A stretch of 35,004 bases of DNA from Firmicutes bacterium ADurb.Bin153 (lineage in GTDB: Bacteria > Bacillota > DTU025 > MWDF01). The notes beneath the pieces are model-generated. The model was not told where the DNA came from. It saw only the letters and a program-made list of their open reading frames with translations, and made no database searches. Position numbers and translations under genes: made by a program. The stretch spans positions 1 to 35,004 of the forward strand of contig MWDF01000017.1 of NCBI GenBank assembly GCA_002070415.1. The letters run 5' to 3'. Shown here one piece after another: positions 7,657 through 15,927 of this stretch (its first letter is position 1; each line of letters begins with the position of its first letter).

Positions 7657-9441
7657 ATGCTCAAGTCGCTCAGAGTCAAGGACTTCGCCCTTATAGACGA
7701 CATATGTTTGGATTTCATCGGAGGGCTAAACGTGCTGACCGGGGAGACGGGGGCCGGTAAGTCCCTGGTGGTCGACTGTTTGGCCTTGGTATCGGGGTCG
7801 AGGGCCGATGCACAATTCGTCAAGAAGGGCAAGGAAGCCGCCGTAATCGAGGCGGCTTTCGACATAACGTGCGACCCGACCGCGGCGGATGCCCTCAGTT
7901 CGATGGGCGTCATCCCCGAGGGGGGCAGCGTGATCCTCTCCAGGGAGGTCTACGCGTCGGGAGGGTCCAGGGCCAGGATAGACGGAAGGCTTGTGACCGC
8001 CGGCGAGCTGGCCCAGGCGGCCGAGCCGCTGATAGACATATTCGGCCAGAACGAAAGCCAGAAGATGCTGAAGCCGCAGTACCAGCTGGGGGCGGTGGAC
8101 GCATTCCTCGATGCGCCGGAAGCCGGCCTCCTTGCGGGCGCCGGTTCCGCCTTCCGGGACTGGAGGTCCGCGGAGGAGGAGCTTGCGAAGCTTGAGGCAA
8201 AGGCCGCGGACAGGCAGGCCAGGCTCGATTTCCTGGAATACCAGGTAAACGAGCTTGAGGAGGCCGCAGTGGAACCCGGCGAGGAGGCGAGGCTCATGGC
8301 GGAGGCCAAGGTGCTCGCAAACGCCGGCAGGATATACGAGTGCATGGAAAGGGCCTATAGGATGCTCTACGACAGCGGCTCGGACGCGAAGTCGGCCATA
8401 GACCTTGCCAGGCTGGCCGTCGAGGAGCTGGAGGCCGCGGCGAAGCTGGGCTTTACGGTGCAAGCGGGCTCAGAGGCCCTCGAGGCTGCGGCGGAATCCA
8501 TGAGGTCCGTGGCCGAGGACGTGCTGAGGACCAGGGATTCTCTTGACATGGACCCCGAGAGGGCGTCTTCGGTGGAATCCAGGATCGCAGACATAGGGAA
8601 GATGAAGAGGAAATACCGCATCGAGGCGGACGAGCTCTCAGGCCTGCTGGATTCGTCCAGGAAGGAGATGGAGGAGCTCAAGGACCTCGAGATCAGGACC
8701 GGTTGTGCCGCAGGCAGGGCGGAAGCTTCCAGGAAGGCGATGCTTTCCGCAATGGGGGAGCTGAGCGTAGCGAGGCAGAAGGCCGCCATAAGGCTTTCCA
8801 CGTCGGTAGAAGGCCAGCTTAAGGAGCTCATGATGCCGAGGGCGAAGTTTTCGGCCAAGCTCGTCGCACGAACGTCTGCGAACGGCACCGACGCGAAGGA
8901 CGGCAACTTCGCGAGCGCGTCGGGCCTTGAGGGCTCGGAGTTCTACTTCTCGGCCAACGTCGGCGAGGAGCAGATGCCGCTCGCAAAAGTCGCCTCCGGT
9001 GGTGAGCTCTCACGCTTCATGCTCGCTTTCAAGGTGGCTTCGGCGACAGCCGGGGAAGGCTCTGCCGCCATGGTGTTCGACGAGATCGACCAGGGCATAG
9101 GAGGCGCCGCGGCGAACCACGTGGCCCTGAAGCTTAGGCAGGTATCCTCCTTAGGCCAGGCCATAGTAGTTACGCACCTGGCCCAGATAGCGGCCGCGGC
9201 CGACAGGCACGTCACCGTCTCCAAGTCGGACGACGGGGAGCGGGTCTTCATCCGCGCAAAGGCCCTCTCAGACGGCGAAAGGGCAGTAGAGCTTGCCCGG
9301 ATGCTGTCCGGAACGGACGACAAGGAGGCCGTGGGGCACGCCATGACCATGCTGAGGTCCTGGAATGAGGGCCGCGGCGGCGAAAAGGGGCAGGGGCCTG
9401 CGACTAAGCAGGAGGAAAATACGTTTAGTCTATTTAAGTAG
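7657..9441 (+). CDS. recN: DNA repair protein RecN
   Basis: RecN is an SMC-like ATPase that acts in recombinational repair of double-strand breaks. The protein is 594 residues long. Walker A, GETGAGKS, is at 29-36; the Q-loop region IFGQNESQKML follows; two coiled-coil arms (about 170-240 and 300-380) flank the middle; the ABC signature SGGELSRFMLAFK begins at 447; and Walker B is MVFDEIDQGIGG, with a later VVTHLAQIAA switch region. The start ATG at 7657 is set by AGGAGGTG; the in-frame GTG at 7651 lies inside the ribosome-binding site. The C-terminal tail of about 30 residues (glycine, lysine and glutamine rich) is unrelated to the core. Forty-one bases separate it from exbB. Confidence 0.96.
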   Translation: MLKSLRVKDFALIDDICLDFIGGLNVLTGETGAGKSLVVDCLALVSGSRADAQFVKKGKEAAVIEAAFDITCDPTAADALSSMGVIPEGGSVILSREVYASGGSRARIDGRLVTAGELAQAAEPLIDIFGQNESQKMLKPQYQLGAVDAFLDAPEAGLLAGAGSAFRDWRSAEEELAKLEAKAADRQARLDFLEYQVNELEEAAVEPGEEARLMAEAKVLANAGRIYECMERAYRMLYDSGSDAKSAIDLARLAVEELEAAAKLGFTVQAGSEALEAAAESMRSVAEDVLRTRDSLDMDPERASSVESRIADIGKMKRKYRIEADELSGLLDSSRKEMEELKDLEIRTGCAAGRAEASRKAMLSAMGELSVARQKAAIRLSTSVEGQLKELMMPRAKFSAKLVARTSANGTDAKDGNFASASGLEGSEFYFSANVGEEQMPLAKVASGGELSRFMLAFKVASATAGEGSAAMVFDEIDQGIGGAAANHVALKLRQVSSLGQAIVVTHLAQIAAAADRHVTVSKSDDGERVFIRAKALSDGERAVELARMLSGTDDKEAVGHAMTMLRSWNEGRGGEKGQGPATKQEENTFSLFK

Positions 9442-9482
9442 GAAGGTTGTCATACGGCATCTTTTCTTTTGGAGGTATCGAC

Positions 9483-10100
9483 ATGCTTGAACTAATCCGC
9501 ATGGGCGGCTGGGTCATGTACCCTATCATCCTAAGCTCGATCTGCTCCCTGGCAGTGGTGATCTACAAATTCTTCCAGCTCACGGTGCTGCAGAGCGACC
9601 CCGAGAAGGTGCTGAAGACGCTGAGGAACTCATACGCCCAAGGAGGAAGCCTCGAGGCCCTGACGATGCTAAGGGGGCTCAAGGGCCCCGTGGCGTCCAT
9701 GTGCAGGACCGCGCTGCAGTCCAGGGCGGAGGACAGGGAGGCTCTTAAGGAGCTGTTGGGCAAGAGCGCCCAGAGCGAGGTCTACGGCATGGAGAAGAAC
9801 ATGCTCGTGCTGGAGACCACAGCCACCGTGGCCCCGCTCCTCGGGCTACTCGGCACCGTAACCGGCATGATCAGGAGCTTCAACGTCCTCAACGCCCTCG
9901 GCGGGATCACCGCCCCGTCGCAGCTGGCGGGGGGAATCGCAGAGGCCCTGATAACAACGGCCGCCGGCCTCATAGTCGCCGCGCCCACGGTCCTCGGCCA
10001 CAGCTACTTCACCGCGCAGATAGACAGGCACGTGTCTGTTATGATGCTCGCCGAGACCGAGATAGTGGACACCATACTCAACGGCAAGGAGGATGCCTGA
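9483..10100 (+). CDS. exbB: ExbB/TolQ/MotA-family proton channel protein
   Basis: This is an inner-membrane proton channel subunit that, with ExbD, converts proton-motive force into mechanical work for TonB-dependent transport across an outer membrane. Of the 205 residues, TM1 spans about 12-33, TM2 about 108-130 and TM3 about 150-172. The family signature ATVAPLLGLLGTVTGMI is at 114-130, and AEALITTAAGLIVAAP is in TM3. The start is ATG 9483, chosen for GGAGGT just upstream rather than a TTG at 9447. The stop overlaps the exbD start (TGATG). TolQ is the main alternative, but the adjacent TonB-like gene favours ExbB. Confidence 0.9.
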   Translation: MLELIRMGGWVMYPIILSSICSLAVVIYKFFQLTVLQSDPEKVLKTLRNSYAQGGSLEALTMLRGLKGPVASMCRTALQSRAEDREALKELLGKSAQSEVYGMEKNMLVLETTATVAPLLGLLGTVTGMIRSFNVLNALGGITAPSQLAGGIAEALITTAAGLIVAAPTVLGHSYFTAQIDRHVSVMMLAETEIVDTILNGKEDA

Positions 10101-10525
10101 TGGAAATCGTAAGGAGAAAGAGGAAGCCGAGGATAGACCTTGTCCCTCTCGTGGACATGATGTGCTATCTGATCTTCTTCTTCATGATCTTCACGAGCTT
10201 CAGGACCAACACGTCCGGCATGCCCTTGGAGCTTCCCAGGGCGGCCACGCCGAAGGAACTCGCCTCGGACATCGTCCTCGTGACGGTGGACGGCGCCGGC
10301 GAGATATTCGTAGGCGACAAGAGGGTCGCCATAGCGGACCTGCCCGCCGACGTGGGAGAGGCGCTAAGGAAGGACCCCGAGGAGACGTTCGCCATAATGG
10401 CGGACAAATCGGTCACCTACGAGCAGCTCATCTCGGTCGTGGACGCGATAAGGACGGGCGGCGGGGTTCACTTGGCCCTTGCCGTGGAAAGGAAGCCGGC
10501 GGCGGCGCCCGGGGGGAATGACTGA
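10100..10525 (+). CDS. exbD: ExbD/TolR-family biopolymer transport protein
   Basis: This is the single-pass partner of ExbB. Of its 141 residues, a basic N-terminus (VRRKRKPRID) precedes one transmembrane helix at about 15-35. The conserved channel aspartate is D19 in LVPLVDMMCYLIFFF. A periplasmic domain follows (about 45-130), containing the usual DGAGEIFVGDKRV and ADKSVTYEQLISVVDAIRTGG pattern. The start overlaps the exbB stop and the stop overlaps the tonB start, so the three genes are almost certainly one translationally coupled unit. Confidence 0.91.
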   Translation: MEIVRRKRKPRIDLVPLVDMMCYLIFFFMIFTSFRTNTSGMPLELPRAATPKELASDIVLVTVDGAGEIFVGDKRVAIADLPADVGEALRKDPEETFAIMADKSVTYEQLISVVDAIRTGGGVHLALAVERKPAAAPGGND

Positions 10526-11295
10526 TGCGTAAGAACGGCGCGGCGGCAGGCACGGCCCTGCTCGTCTCCGTGGCGATACACGCGCTCCTGCTCCTCATAC
10601 CCTGGCGGCCTGCCGGGGTGATGGAGCTGCTCCCCTTGGAGGGAGCCGGCGTCGTGGAGCTCGCCGCGATATCGCCCGCAAAAGGAAACCCCGGAGATCC
10701 GATTATCAAGGAAGAGCCGGCCGAACAGACGCCGCAGGCGATCGCCAAGGCCGAGCCCGAAAAGAGCTTAACGACGCAAGCGCCCAAGGCCGCGGCGAAG
10801 CCCCAGGCCGTACAGGCGCCGGCCAAGCCGAAGGCGGACGTCGTGGTGTCGGACAGGGGCGTCGTGCCGGTGCCGGCCGAGGTAGTGGAAGAGCACGGGG
10901 AGCCCGGGACCGAGACTGAATCGAACGGCGGCACCCAGCCCGTAGAGCAGGCCGCGCCGGCCGGGCCGTCATACCCCGGCGAGGATCCCACCGGGGAGGC
11001 CATGGTCGCCTCCAAGAGGGCGATGACGTACCCCAAAGAATCCATGAGCTCCTACAGCGAAGGGGACGTGCTCGTGGAGGTGTACGTAGCGGCCGACGGG
11101 ACCGTGATGGCCACGAACGTGGCGAGCGGGCCAGACGATATAAGGCTCAGGGACATGGCCGTCAAGACGATAGCGAGGTATTGGGCATTCAAACCTGCCG
11201 AGAGGAACTATAAGGTAGTGATAGAGGTGTCGTTCAGGATGGAACCAGTGGCCCAGGCTCAGCCGCATTTCATCAGCGCGACGTTCATCGACTGA
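10525..11295 (+). CDS. tonB: TonB-like energy transducer
   Basis: This periplasm-spanning protein would carry energy from ExbB/ExbD to outer-membrane receptors. It has 256 residues: an N-terminal signal-anchor helix (about 6-25), a proline-, alanine- and lysine-rich linker (about 60-155), and a C-terminal TonB domain (about 165-250) with YPKESMSSYSEGDVLVEVYV, DGTVMATNVASG, and AVKTIARYWAFKPAERNYKV, ending in a beta strand. Domain order and length are normal for the family. No TonB-dependent receptor is in the window, so the transported substrate is unknown. It could also power another envelope process. Confidence 0.88.
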   Translation: MRKNGAAAGTALLVSVAIHALLLLIPWRPAGVMELLPLEGAGVVELAAISPAKGNPGDPIIKEEPAEQTPQAIAKAEPEKSLTTQAPKAAAKPQAVQAPAKPKADVVVSDRGVVPVPAEVVEEHGEPGTETESNGGTQPVEQAAPAGPSYPGEDPTGEAMVASKRAMTYPKESMSSYSEGDVLVEVYVAADGTVMATNVASGPDDIRLRDMAVKTIARYWAFKPAERNYKVVIEVSFRMEPVAQAQPHFISATFID

Positions 11296-11312
11296 AGGGA
11301 GGGGCCGCCATC

Positions 11313-13292
11313 ATGAGGAAGGCCTGCCTGTTCGCCGCCGTACTGGCGTTAGTGGCGCTTCTGGCCGCAGGGGCCCTTGGCGCCGCCGCCCAGCCGGTGG
11401 TAAGCATATCCAACGAATACATAAAGATCATCGTAAACGCGGGGGAGGCCGAGAACGGCAGGTTCGGGGTAGAGACGACCGGAGGCGACCCCGAGAACCC
11501 CAACGATGATTCCATGCCGCTCATCTACGGCAGGCCGGTCCCCTGGACCAGCTACACGACGGTGAGGATAGACGGCGAGGACTGGGTCTTCGGGGGCAGG
11601 GCCTCCAAGAGGGCCGGCCTCAAGGGGAAATACGGGACCGTGGCCCTGGCCCCCTCCCAGAGGGGCAGCTCCATAACGACGGCGTACGTGCTGGGCCCCG
11701 TAAGGGCGGTCCAGGACCTGTCGTTCGCAAGGAGCCAGATGACCGGCTACTACGACACGGCGAGGATAGCCTATACGCTCCTTAACACGTCTGACAAGGA
11801 AGTTGTCGTGGGCTTAAGGCTCATGATAGACACTATGCTCGGGGCGAACGACGGCGCCCCTTTGAGGGCCGGGGAGCTCGGCGTGGTGTCGGACGCTGGC
11901 TTTTCGGGAAATGCCATGCCCGACTTCTGGCAGGCGTTCGATTCGCTGACAGAACCTTCCGTGACGTCGCAGGCTACGCTAAGGGGTGGAGAGCTCACAG
12001 TACCTGGGCGCGTCGCCTTCAGCAACTGGGGGGCTTTCGCGGACAGCCTGTGGGACGTAAGGCTGGTCGCCGGCAGGGACTTCACCAGGGAGGGAGAGTT
12101 CGACCTCGACTCCGCGGCCGCCATGTACTGGGACGGGCTTACGCTCGCCCCGAATGCGCAAGTTACGCTCGTGACGTACTACGGGCTGGGCGGGATAGTA
12201 ATGTCCCCCGGCGTCATGTCGATAGGCCTGGCCGCGCCAGCGGAGGTGGCGGCAGTGAAGGAGGGACAGCCCTCCTCGTTCATGGTCGTCGCCTACGTAC
12301 AAAATACCGGCAAGGGGCCGGCACTTGACGTGAAAGCGACGCTTGAGCTGCCCAAGGGACTGAAGCTGCAGTCCGGGTCGGCTGCCGTGAGGAACGTCGG
12401 GGACATCAAGCAGGGCGCCATGACACAGCTTTCTTGGCAGATCGCCTCCGACGGGACGACTTACGGAGACCGGCAGCTCAAGCTCAGAGTGGAATCCTTC
12501 AACGCCGACAACAACTCGATCACCAGGAGCGTAAGGCTGCTTTCGCCGCCAAGGCTATCGCTGAGGATCGAGCCTGCGACGATAGCGCTTTCCGAAGGCG
12601 GCGGCCTTGAGCCGTCCTATCCCGTGAAGGCCGTCGTGACGAACGTGGGCGACTCGTCGGCGTACTGGGCCGAGGCATCCCTGGAACTCACCGGCGCGAA
12701 GCTCGCCCCGGGGGATACGACCACCAAACAGCTCGGGCACTTCGAGCCCGGCGAGGCCTACAAGGCCGTCTGGTACATCATGCCCGGCGCACTGTCACAG
12801 GCCGTACAGCTGAGGGCCAAGGCCTCGGCCGCCAACGCGAAGCAGGTGGGCGCGATCAGCACGCTCGACGTGCCCAAAGTGCAAAGGGGCATAAGGCTCG
12901 AGCTGGAAGCGGACGGCGCCGGCTTCGCCGAGGCCAGGGTGATGGCCGTGAGGCTTTCGGACATTGCTAAGATAGAGTTCGACATAGCATGGGACGGTGA
13001 CGCGCTCGTCCCGCTGGGAAGGAAACCCGTCAACCCCGGCTATTTGATGCTCCTGCCGGACGGGACGCATCCCGGCTTCGGCCCCGGTACGCTCCAATCC
13101 GGCGCCGTAAGGGGCATAACATGCTCCTTCCTGCCCGGAGGCGAGCCCGACGGCCAGCTGGTGAGCATAGACTTCAGGATAGCCAAGGCCGGGGGGATGA
13201 CGATATCGCTTGAGAACGTGAAGGCCTACGACGCCGCCGGCAAGGCGGTGGCGATCGTAAACGACGGCCTCGAAGCAATAATCAGATATTGA
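11313..13292 (+). CDS. Secreted multidomain protein with CARDB-like and cohesin-like domains
   Basis: This is an exported protein of 659 residues with no firm function. A signal peptide covers about 1-27 (alanine/leucine rich, likely cleaved after GAAA). Residues 28-300 form a beta-rich region I do not recognise, possibly a carbohydrate- or adhesin-type sandwich. Residues about 305-405 look like a CARDB-type Ig domain (SSFMVVAYVQNTGKGPALDVKATLELPKGL), and a second copy follows at about 415-520 (VKAVVTNVGDSSAYWAEASLEL). The last 130 residues resemble a cohesin-type domain (AKIEFDIAWDGDALVPLG, then LVSIDFRIAKAG). AGGGAGGGG precedes the ATG. The stop overlaps the next frame, and the gene is only 17 bases after tonB, suggesting a joint envelope role. 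Confidence 0.72.
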   Translation: MRKACLFAAVLALVALLAAGALGAAAQPVVSISNEYIKIIVNAGEAENGRFGVETTGGDPENPNDDSMPLIYGRPVPWTSYTTVRIDGEDWVFGGRASKRAGLKGKYGTVALAPSQRGSSITTAYVLGPVRAVQDLSFARSQMTGYYDTARIAYTLLNTSDKEVVVGLRLMIDTMLGANDGAPLRAGELGVVSDAGFSGNAMPDFWQAFDSLTEPSVTSQATLRGGELTVPGRVAFSNWGAFADSLWDVRLVAGRDFTREGEFDLDSAAAMYWDGLTLAPNAQVTLVTYYGLGGIVMSPGVMSIGLAAPAEVAAVKEGQPSSFMVVAYVQNTGKGPALDVKATLELPKGLKLQSGSAAVRNVGDIKQGAMTQLSWQIASDGTTYGDRQLKLRVESFNADNNSITRSVRLLSPPRLSLRIEPATIALSEGGGLEPSYPVKAVVTNVGDSSAYWAEASLELTGAKLAPGDTTTKQLGHFEPGEAYKAVWYIMPGALSQAVQLRAKASAANAKQVGAISTLDVPKVQRGIRLELEADGAGFAEARVMAVRLSDIAKIEFDIAWDGDALVPLGRKPVNPGYLMLLPDGTHPGFGPGTLQSGAVRGITCSFLPGGEPDGQLVSIDFRIAKAGGMTISLENVKAYDAAGKAVAIVNDGLEAIIRY

Positions 13293-13306
13293 CCGGAGGT
13301 GCCATC

Positions 13307-15196
13307 ATGATGATTTCCACGAAAAGCCGAATAGCCTCGGCGATAAGCATAGCCCTGGTATTCCTGCTGTGCTTCGGGGCGGTCGCAGCGCCGCAGGTGA
13401 AAGACGTGCCGAAGGACCACTGGGCCTACGAGGCGGTCATGAAGCTGGTGGACAAGGGTTACCTGGGGGTGTACGACGACGGTACTTTCAAGGGCGATGA
13501 GGGCGTCAACAGGTATCTGCTGGCTTTCGTCGTGGCCAAGATGCTGACCGACCTCGAGAAAGGCACCATAGCGGCCACCGGTGAGGACATGGGAATACTC
13601 AGGGAGGTCGCCAACGAGCTCAGGGGCGAGATAGTGCCCCTTATGAGCGCCATCGACCTCAGGGTCAAGGCGCTGGAGGGCCAGTCGGTCGACGCGAACA
13701 AGGCTCTGGTCGGCGAAAGGCAGGAGAGGAAGGCCGAAGCGGCCGAGATCCTCGCGGACCTGGACGGGCAGGCTGTCCGCATGAAGGCCATAGACGATGC
13801 GATAGCCGGGACCAAGCAGGGCATCGCGTCCTTGGAGAAGTCCCTGGCGGACGAGAAGGCCGCCAAGGACAAGCTGATAATGGCGCTGATGGCAGAGGCC
13901 GAAGGGGACAAGGCCGAGACCGAAAAGGCCATCGAGAGGCTCGAGGAGGCAAGGAAGAGGAGCGAAGCTGGGCTCGGGACCCTTTCCGCCGACGTGACGG
14001 CCCTGAAGGCGGCGCTTGGCGCGGACATAGACAAGGCCGTATCCGACCTGTCCGCGTACCTCGAGAAGGAAAGTGGCAGCAGGAAGGCCCTGGAAGAGAA
14101 GATAGCCGCCCTCGAGGGGAAGACCGGCAAGGACCTCGAAGCGGCGGTGTCTTCGATGAAGGAATGGGCTGCGGCCGAGCATTCGGCGGCCGCGGCGAAG
14201 TGCCTCCAGGATTTGAGGGAACTGGAGGGCAGACAGGGCAAGGCGCTCGACGATTCCGCAGCGGAGCTTAAGGCGAGGATGCTGGCGGAGCTTGCGGTAA
14301 TGGGCGCGAGGCTGGACGATGCGGTGGAGAGCCTCGGCTCGTACGTAGGCGAGGAGGAAAGGCTTAGGACCGCGGCGGATGCCGCGCTTTCGGCGAAGCT
14401 CGCCGACCTTGACAGGATGCTCGGCGCCGACATAGAAAAGTCCGCTGCCGGCCTTCTGGCAGGCATAGAGAAGGAGACCGAGGACAGGAAGGCCGAAGAC
14501 GCAGCGCTGAAGTCGGCGCTCGAGGCGGGCCGCCAGGAAGCTGTCAAGGCGCTTGCCGACGAGAAGGCGCTTCGCGAACAGGCCGACAGGAAGCTAGAAG
14601 ACAGGGTGGCCGCGCTCTTAAAGAGCCTTGACGAGACCAACTTCAACACCACCGCCCTGATACTCAAGGTCGCATCCGAGCAGGCGGCCCAGAACGACGG
14701 GTACGACGCTTCGATAGCCTCCCTGAGGAAGGCCATGGACACCGCAAACCTCAACATATCGTCAGTCAAGTCGGACCTTGCCGCCGTGACGGGAAGGGTA
14801 GGCGCTCTGGAGACATCGCTTTCCGTGGTGAAGGCCAACCTCGAGACCGCGATCAGCCAGCTGGTGAGCGTAAAGAACGACCTTGCCACGCTGACTTTGA
14901 AGCACAACGCGCTCGATGCGAAGGTCGCGGCGCTGCAGACCGACGTCGACGCCAAGATGAAGAAGGCGGCCCAGGACGCAAACGACCTCATGACAGCCCA
15001 GTCCTGGGAGGCCCAGGAGCGCGAGAACGCGCTGAAGCAGCAGATAAAAGACCTCGAGATGAAGCTCTCGGAGCAGGACCAGACGATGGGCGCACAGATG
15101 AAGAAGCTCCAGGGCTTCGGCATCGTCGGGATCGTCCTTGGGGCGATCGGGGCCATAGTCGGGATAATCGCGCTGTTCCTGCCGAGCGCGCCGTAA
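13307..15196 (+). CDS. Exported SLH-domain coiled-coil protein with C-terminal membrane helix
   Basis: It has 629 residues. A signal peptide (about 1-28) is followed by one SLH domain (about 32-82: VPKDHWAYEAVMKLVDKGYLGVYDDGTFKGDEGVNRYLLAFVVAKML), the kind that binds pyruvylated or polyaminated cell wall. Residues about 85-600 are almost unbroken coiled coil rich in Ala, Lys, Glu, Asp and Leu, and a hydrophobic helix with small residues closes the protein (about 603-625: GIVGIVLGAIGAIVGIIALFL). The layout recalls OmpM-type tethers of diderm Bacillota, Synergistota and Thermus, but the beta barrel is replaced by a helix. GGAGGT sets the ATG at 13307. It may link wall and membrane; this is inference. 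Confidence 0.82.
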   Translation: MMISTKSRIASAISIALVFLLCFGAVAAPQVKDVPKDHWAYEAVMKLVDKGYLGVYDDGTFKGDEGVNRYLLAFVVAKMLTDLEKGTIAATGEDMGILREVANELRGEIVPLMSAIDLRVKALEGQSVDANKALVGERQERKAEAAEILADLDGQAVRMKAIDDAIAGTKQGIASLEKSLADEKAAKDKLIMALMAEAEGDKAETEKAIERLEEARKRSEAGLGTLSADVTALKAALGADIDKAVSDLSAYLEKESGSRKALEEKIAALEGKTGKDLEAAVSSMKEWAAAEHSAAAAKCLQDLRELEGRQGKALDDSAAELKARMLAELAVMGARLDDAVESLGSYVGEEERLRTAADAALSAKLADLDRMLGADIEKSAAGLLAGIEKETEDRKAEDAALKSALEAGRQEAVKALADEKALREQADRKLEDRVAALLKSLDETNFNTTALILKVASEQAAQNDGYDASIASLRKAMDTANLNISSVKSDLAAVTGRVGALETSLSVVKANLETAISQLVSVKNDLATLTLKHNALDAKVAALQTDVDAKMKKAAQDANDLMTAQSWEAQERENALKQQIKDLEMKLSEQDQTMGAQMKKLQGFGIVGIVLGAIGAIVGIIALFLPSAP

Positions 15197-15241
15197 GCCG
15201 CAGGGCCCAGGGCACGGCGGGTACGTATCAATGATGGGACA

Positions 15242-15265
15242 GGCCCCCGGAAACAACCGGGGGCC
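15242..15265 (+). terminator. Terminator hairpin closing the + strand gene run
   Basis: GGCCCCCGG (15242-15250) pairs perfectly with CCGGGGGCC (15257-15265), a 9-bp stem with a six-base loop, followed by TTCCTAT. It lies 45 bases after the SLH gene stop. The T-run is weak, but the place and stem strength suit the end of the long + strand unit. Confidence 0.75.
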
Positions 15266-15280
15266 TTCCTATCAGGGAAC

Positions 15281-15308
15281 AAAAAGGCCGCCGATGAAAA
15301 CGGCGGCC
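15281..15308 (-). terminator. Intrinsic terminator of the cytochrome c gene
   Basis: Read on the minus strand, GGCCGCCG (15308-15301) and CGGCGGCC (15293-15286) form a perfect 8-bp stem with a seven-base loop, and the five As at 15285-15281 become a run of five Us. It lies 28 bases past the cytochrome stop. Confidence 0.85.
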
Positions 15309-15335
15309 ATCGAATCGCGATCGGTCCGAGGCTGT

Positions 15336-15755
15336 CTATTTGCCCTTCACGCCCACCGCGCCCTTCGTAAGGTCTACGCTGTGGCACCATGTGCAGTTGC
15401 CGCTGTAGTACTTTATGAAGGCATTGTCCTTGCCGGTGAAATGCGCGGAGTGTACGACACTGCCGACTGTTCCGGCCGTAGCCCCGGCCTTGTGGCATGT
15501 ATAGCAGTCCTTCAGCTCGTCGACCATGCTGTCGGCCGCCTTAGGATGCTTGCCCGAGGCTATGAGCGCCTTCATGCCGGCGAGTATCGTCCTGTCGGAA
15601 TCGCTCGCCTTGACGTGGCAGTCCGTGCAGCCCTTGGGCAGGTCATCCTTGGCGTTTACGCCGGGTATGGTAAGCGCCGGGACGGCCGCGAAGACTATCA
15701 CGGATGCCGTAACGACCATCGCCAATACGATGCCCACCACGAGGATCTTCTTCAT
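15336..15755 (-). CDS. Exported triheme cytochrome c
   Basis: This is a small periplasmic or membrane-tethered electron carrier of 139 residues. The hydrophobic N-terminus MKKILVVGIVLAMVV with a segment to about residue 24 is a signal peptide or anchor. Three heme-binding motifs are present: CTDCH (43-47), CYTCH (84-88) and CTWCH (121-125). Additional histidines H70, H102 and H105 are candidates for the distal iron ligands, so bis-His hemes are plausible. The pattern of motif spacing recalls small c7- and c3-like cytochromes, but it is not a clear match. The gene stands alone, read opposite to both neighbours, with its own promoter, a strong AGGAGGAG site seven bases from the ATG and its own terminator. 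Partner enzymes are not visible here. Confidence 0.9.
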   Translation of the reverse strand: MKKILVVGIVLAMVVTASVIVFAAVPALTIPGVNAKDDLPKGCTDCHVKASDSDRTILAGMKALIASGKHPKAADSMVDELKDCYTCHKAGATAGTVGSVVHSAHFTGKDNAFIKYYSGNCTWCHSVDLTKGAVGVKGK

Positions 15756-15787
15756 GCAATCTCCTCCTTCCCATAGAAATCAGGAAT

Positions 15788-15816
15788 ATTCTATCAGAGC
15801 TTTATCTATATGACAA
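15788..15816 (-). promoter_or_regulatory. Sigma-70-type promoter for the cytochrome c gene
   Basis: On the minus strand TTGTCA (15816-15811) and TAGAAT (15793-15788) are separated by exactly 17 bases, matching the housekeeping consensus at five of six and five of six positions. It is about 33 bases upstream of the cytochrome start codon. Confidence 0.65.
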
Positions 15817-15886
15817 TTCACAACATCACATATTCAGACGCAAGGAGTAGGGCTTTGTTCACGGTGATTCAACCAGCCCCAGATGT

Positions 15887-15892
15887 TATAAT
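15887..15892 (+). promoter_or_regulatory. Candidate -10 element for the DUF554 gene
   Basis: A perfect TATAAT occurs 35 bases before the DUF554 start, in an A+T-rich patch after the divergent cytochrome gene. The -35 side is weak (GTGATT at 15864-15869). The placement right upstream of a new + strand gene run supports a promoter. Confidence 0.5.
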
Positions 15893-15927
15893 TATTAAAT
15901 AGGATTCTACCTGAACAGGGGTGCGAC

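Noticed and set aside
13459..15498. 679-codon minus-strand frame opposite the SLH coiled-coil gene
   Set aside because: Ser/Ala-rich shadow of a coiled-coil gene with strong codon bias; the + strand product has a signal peptide, an SLH domain and a good ribosome-binding site.
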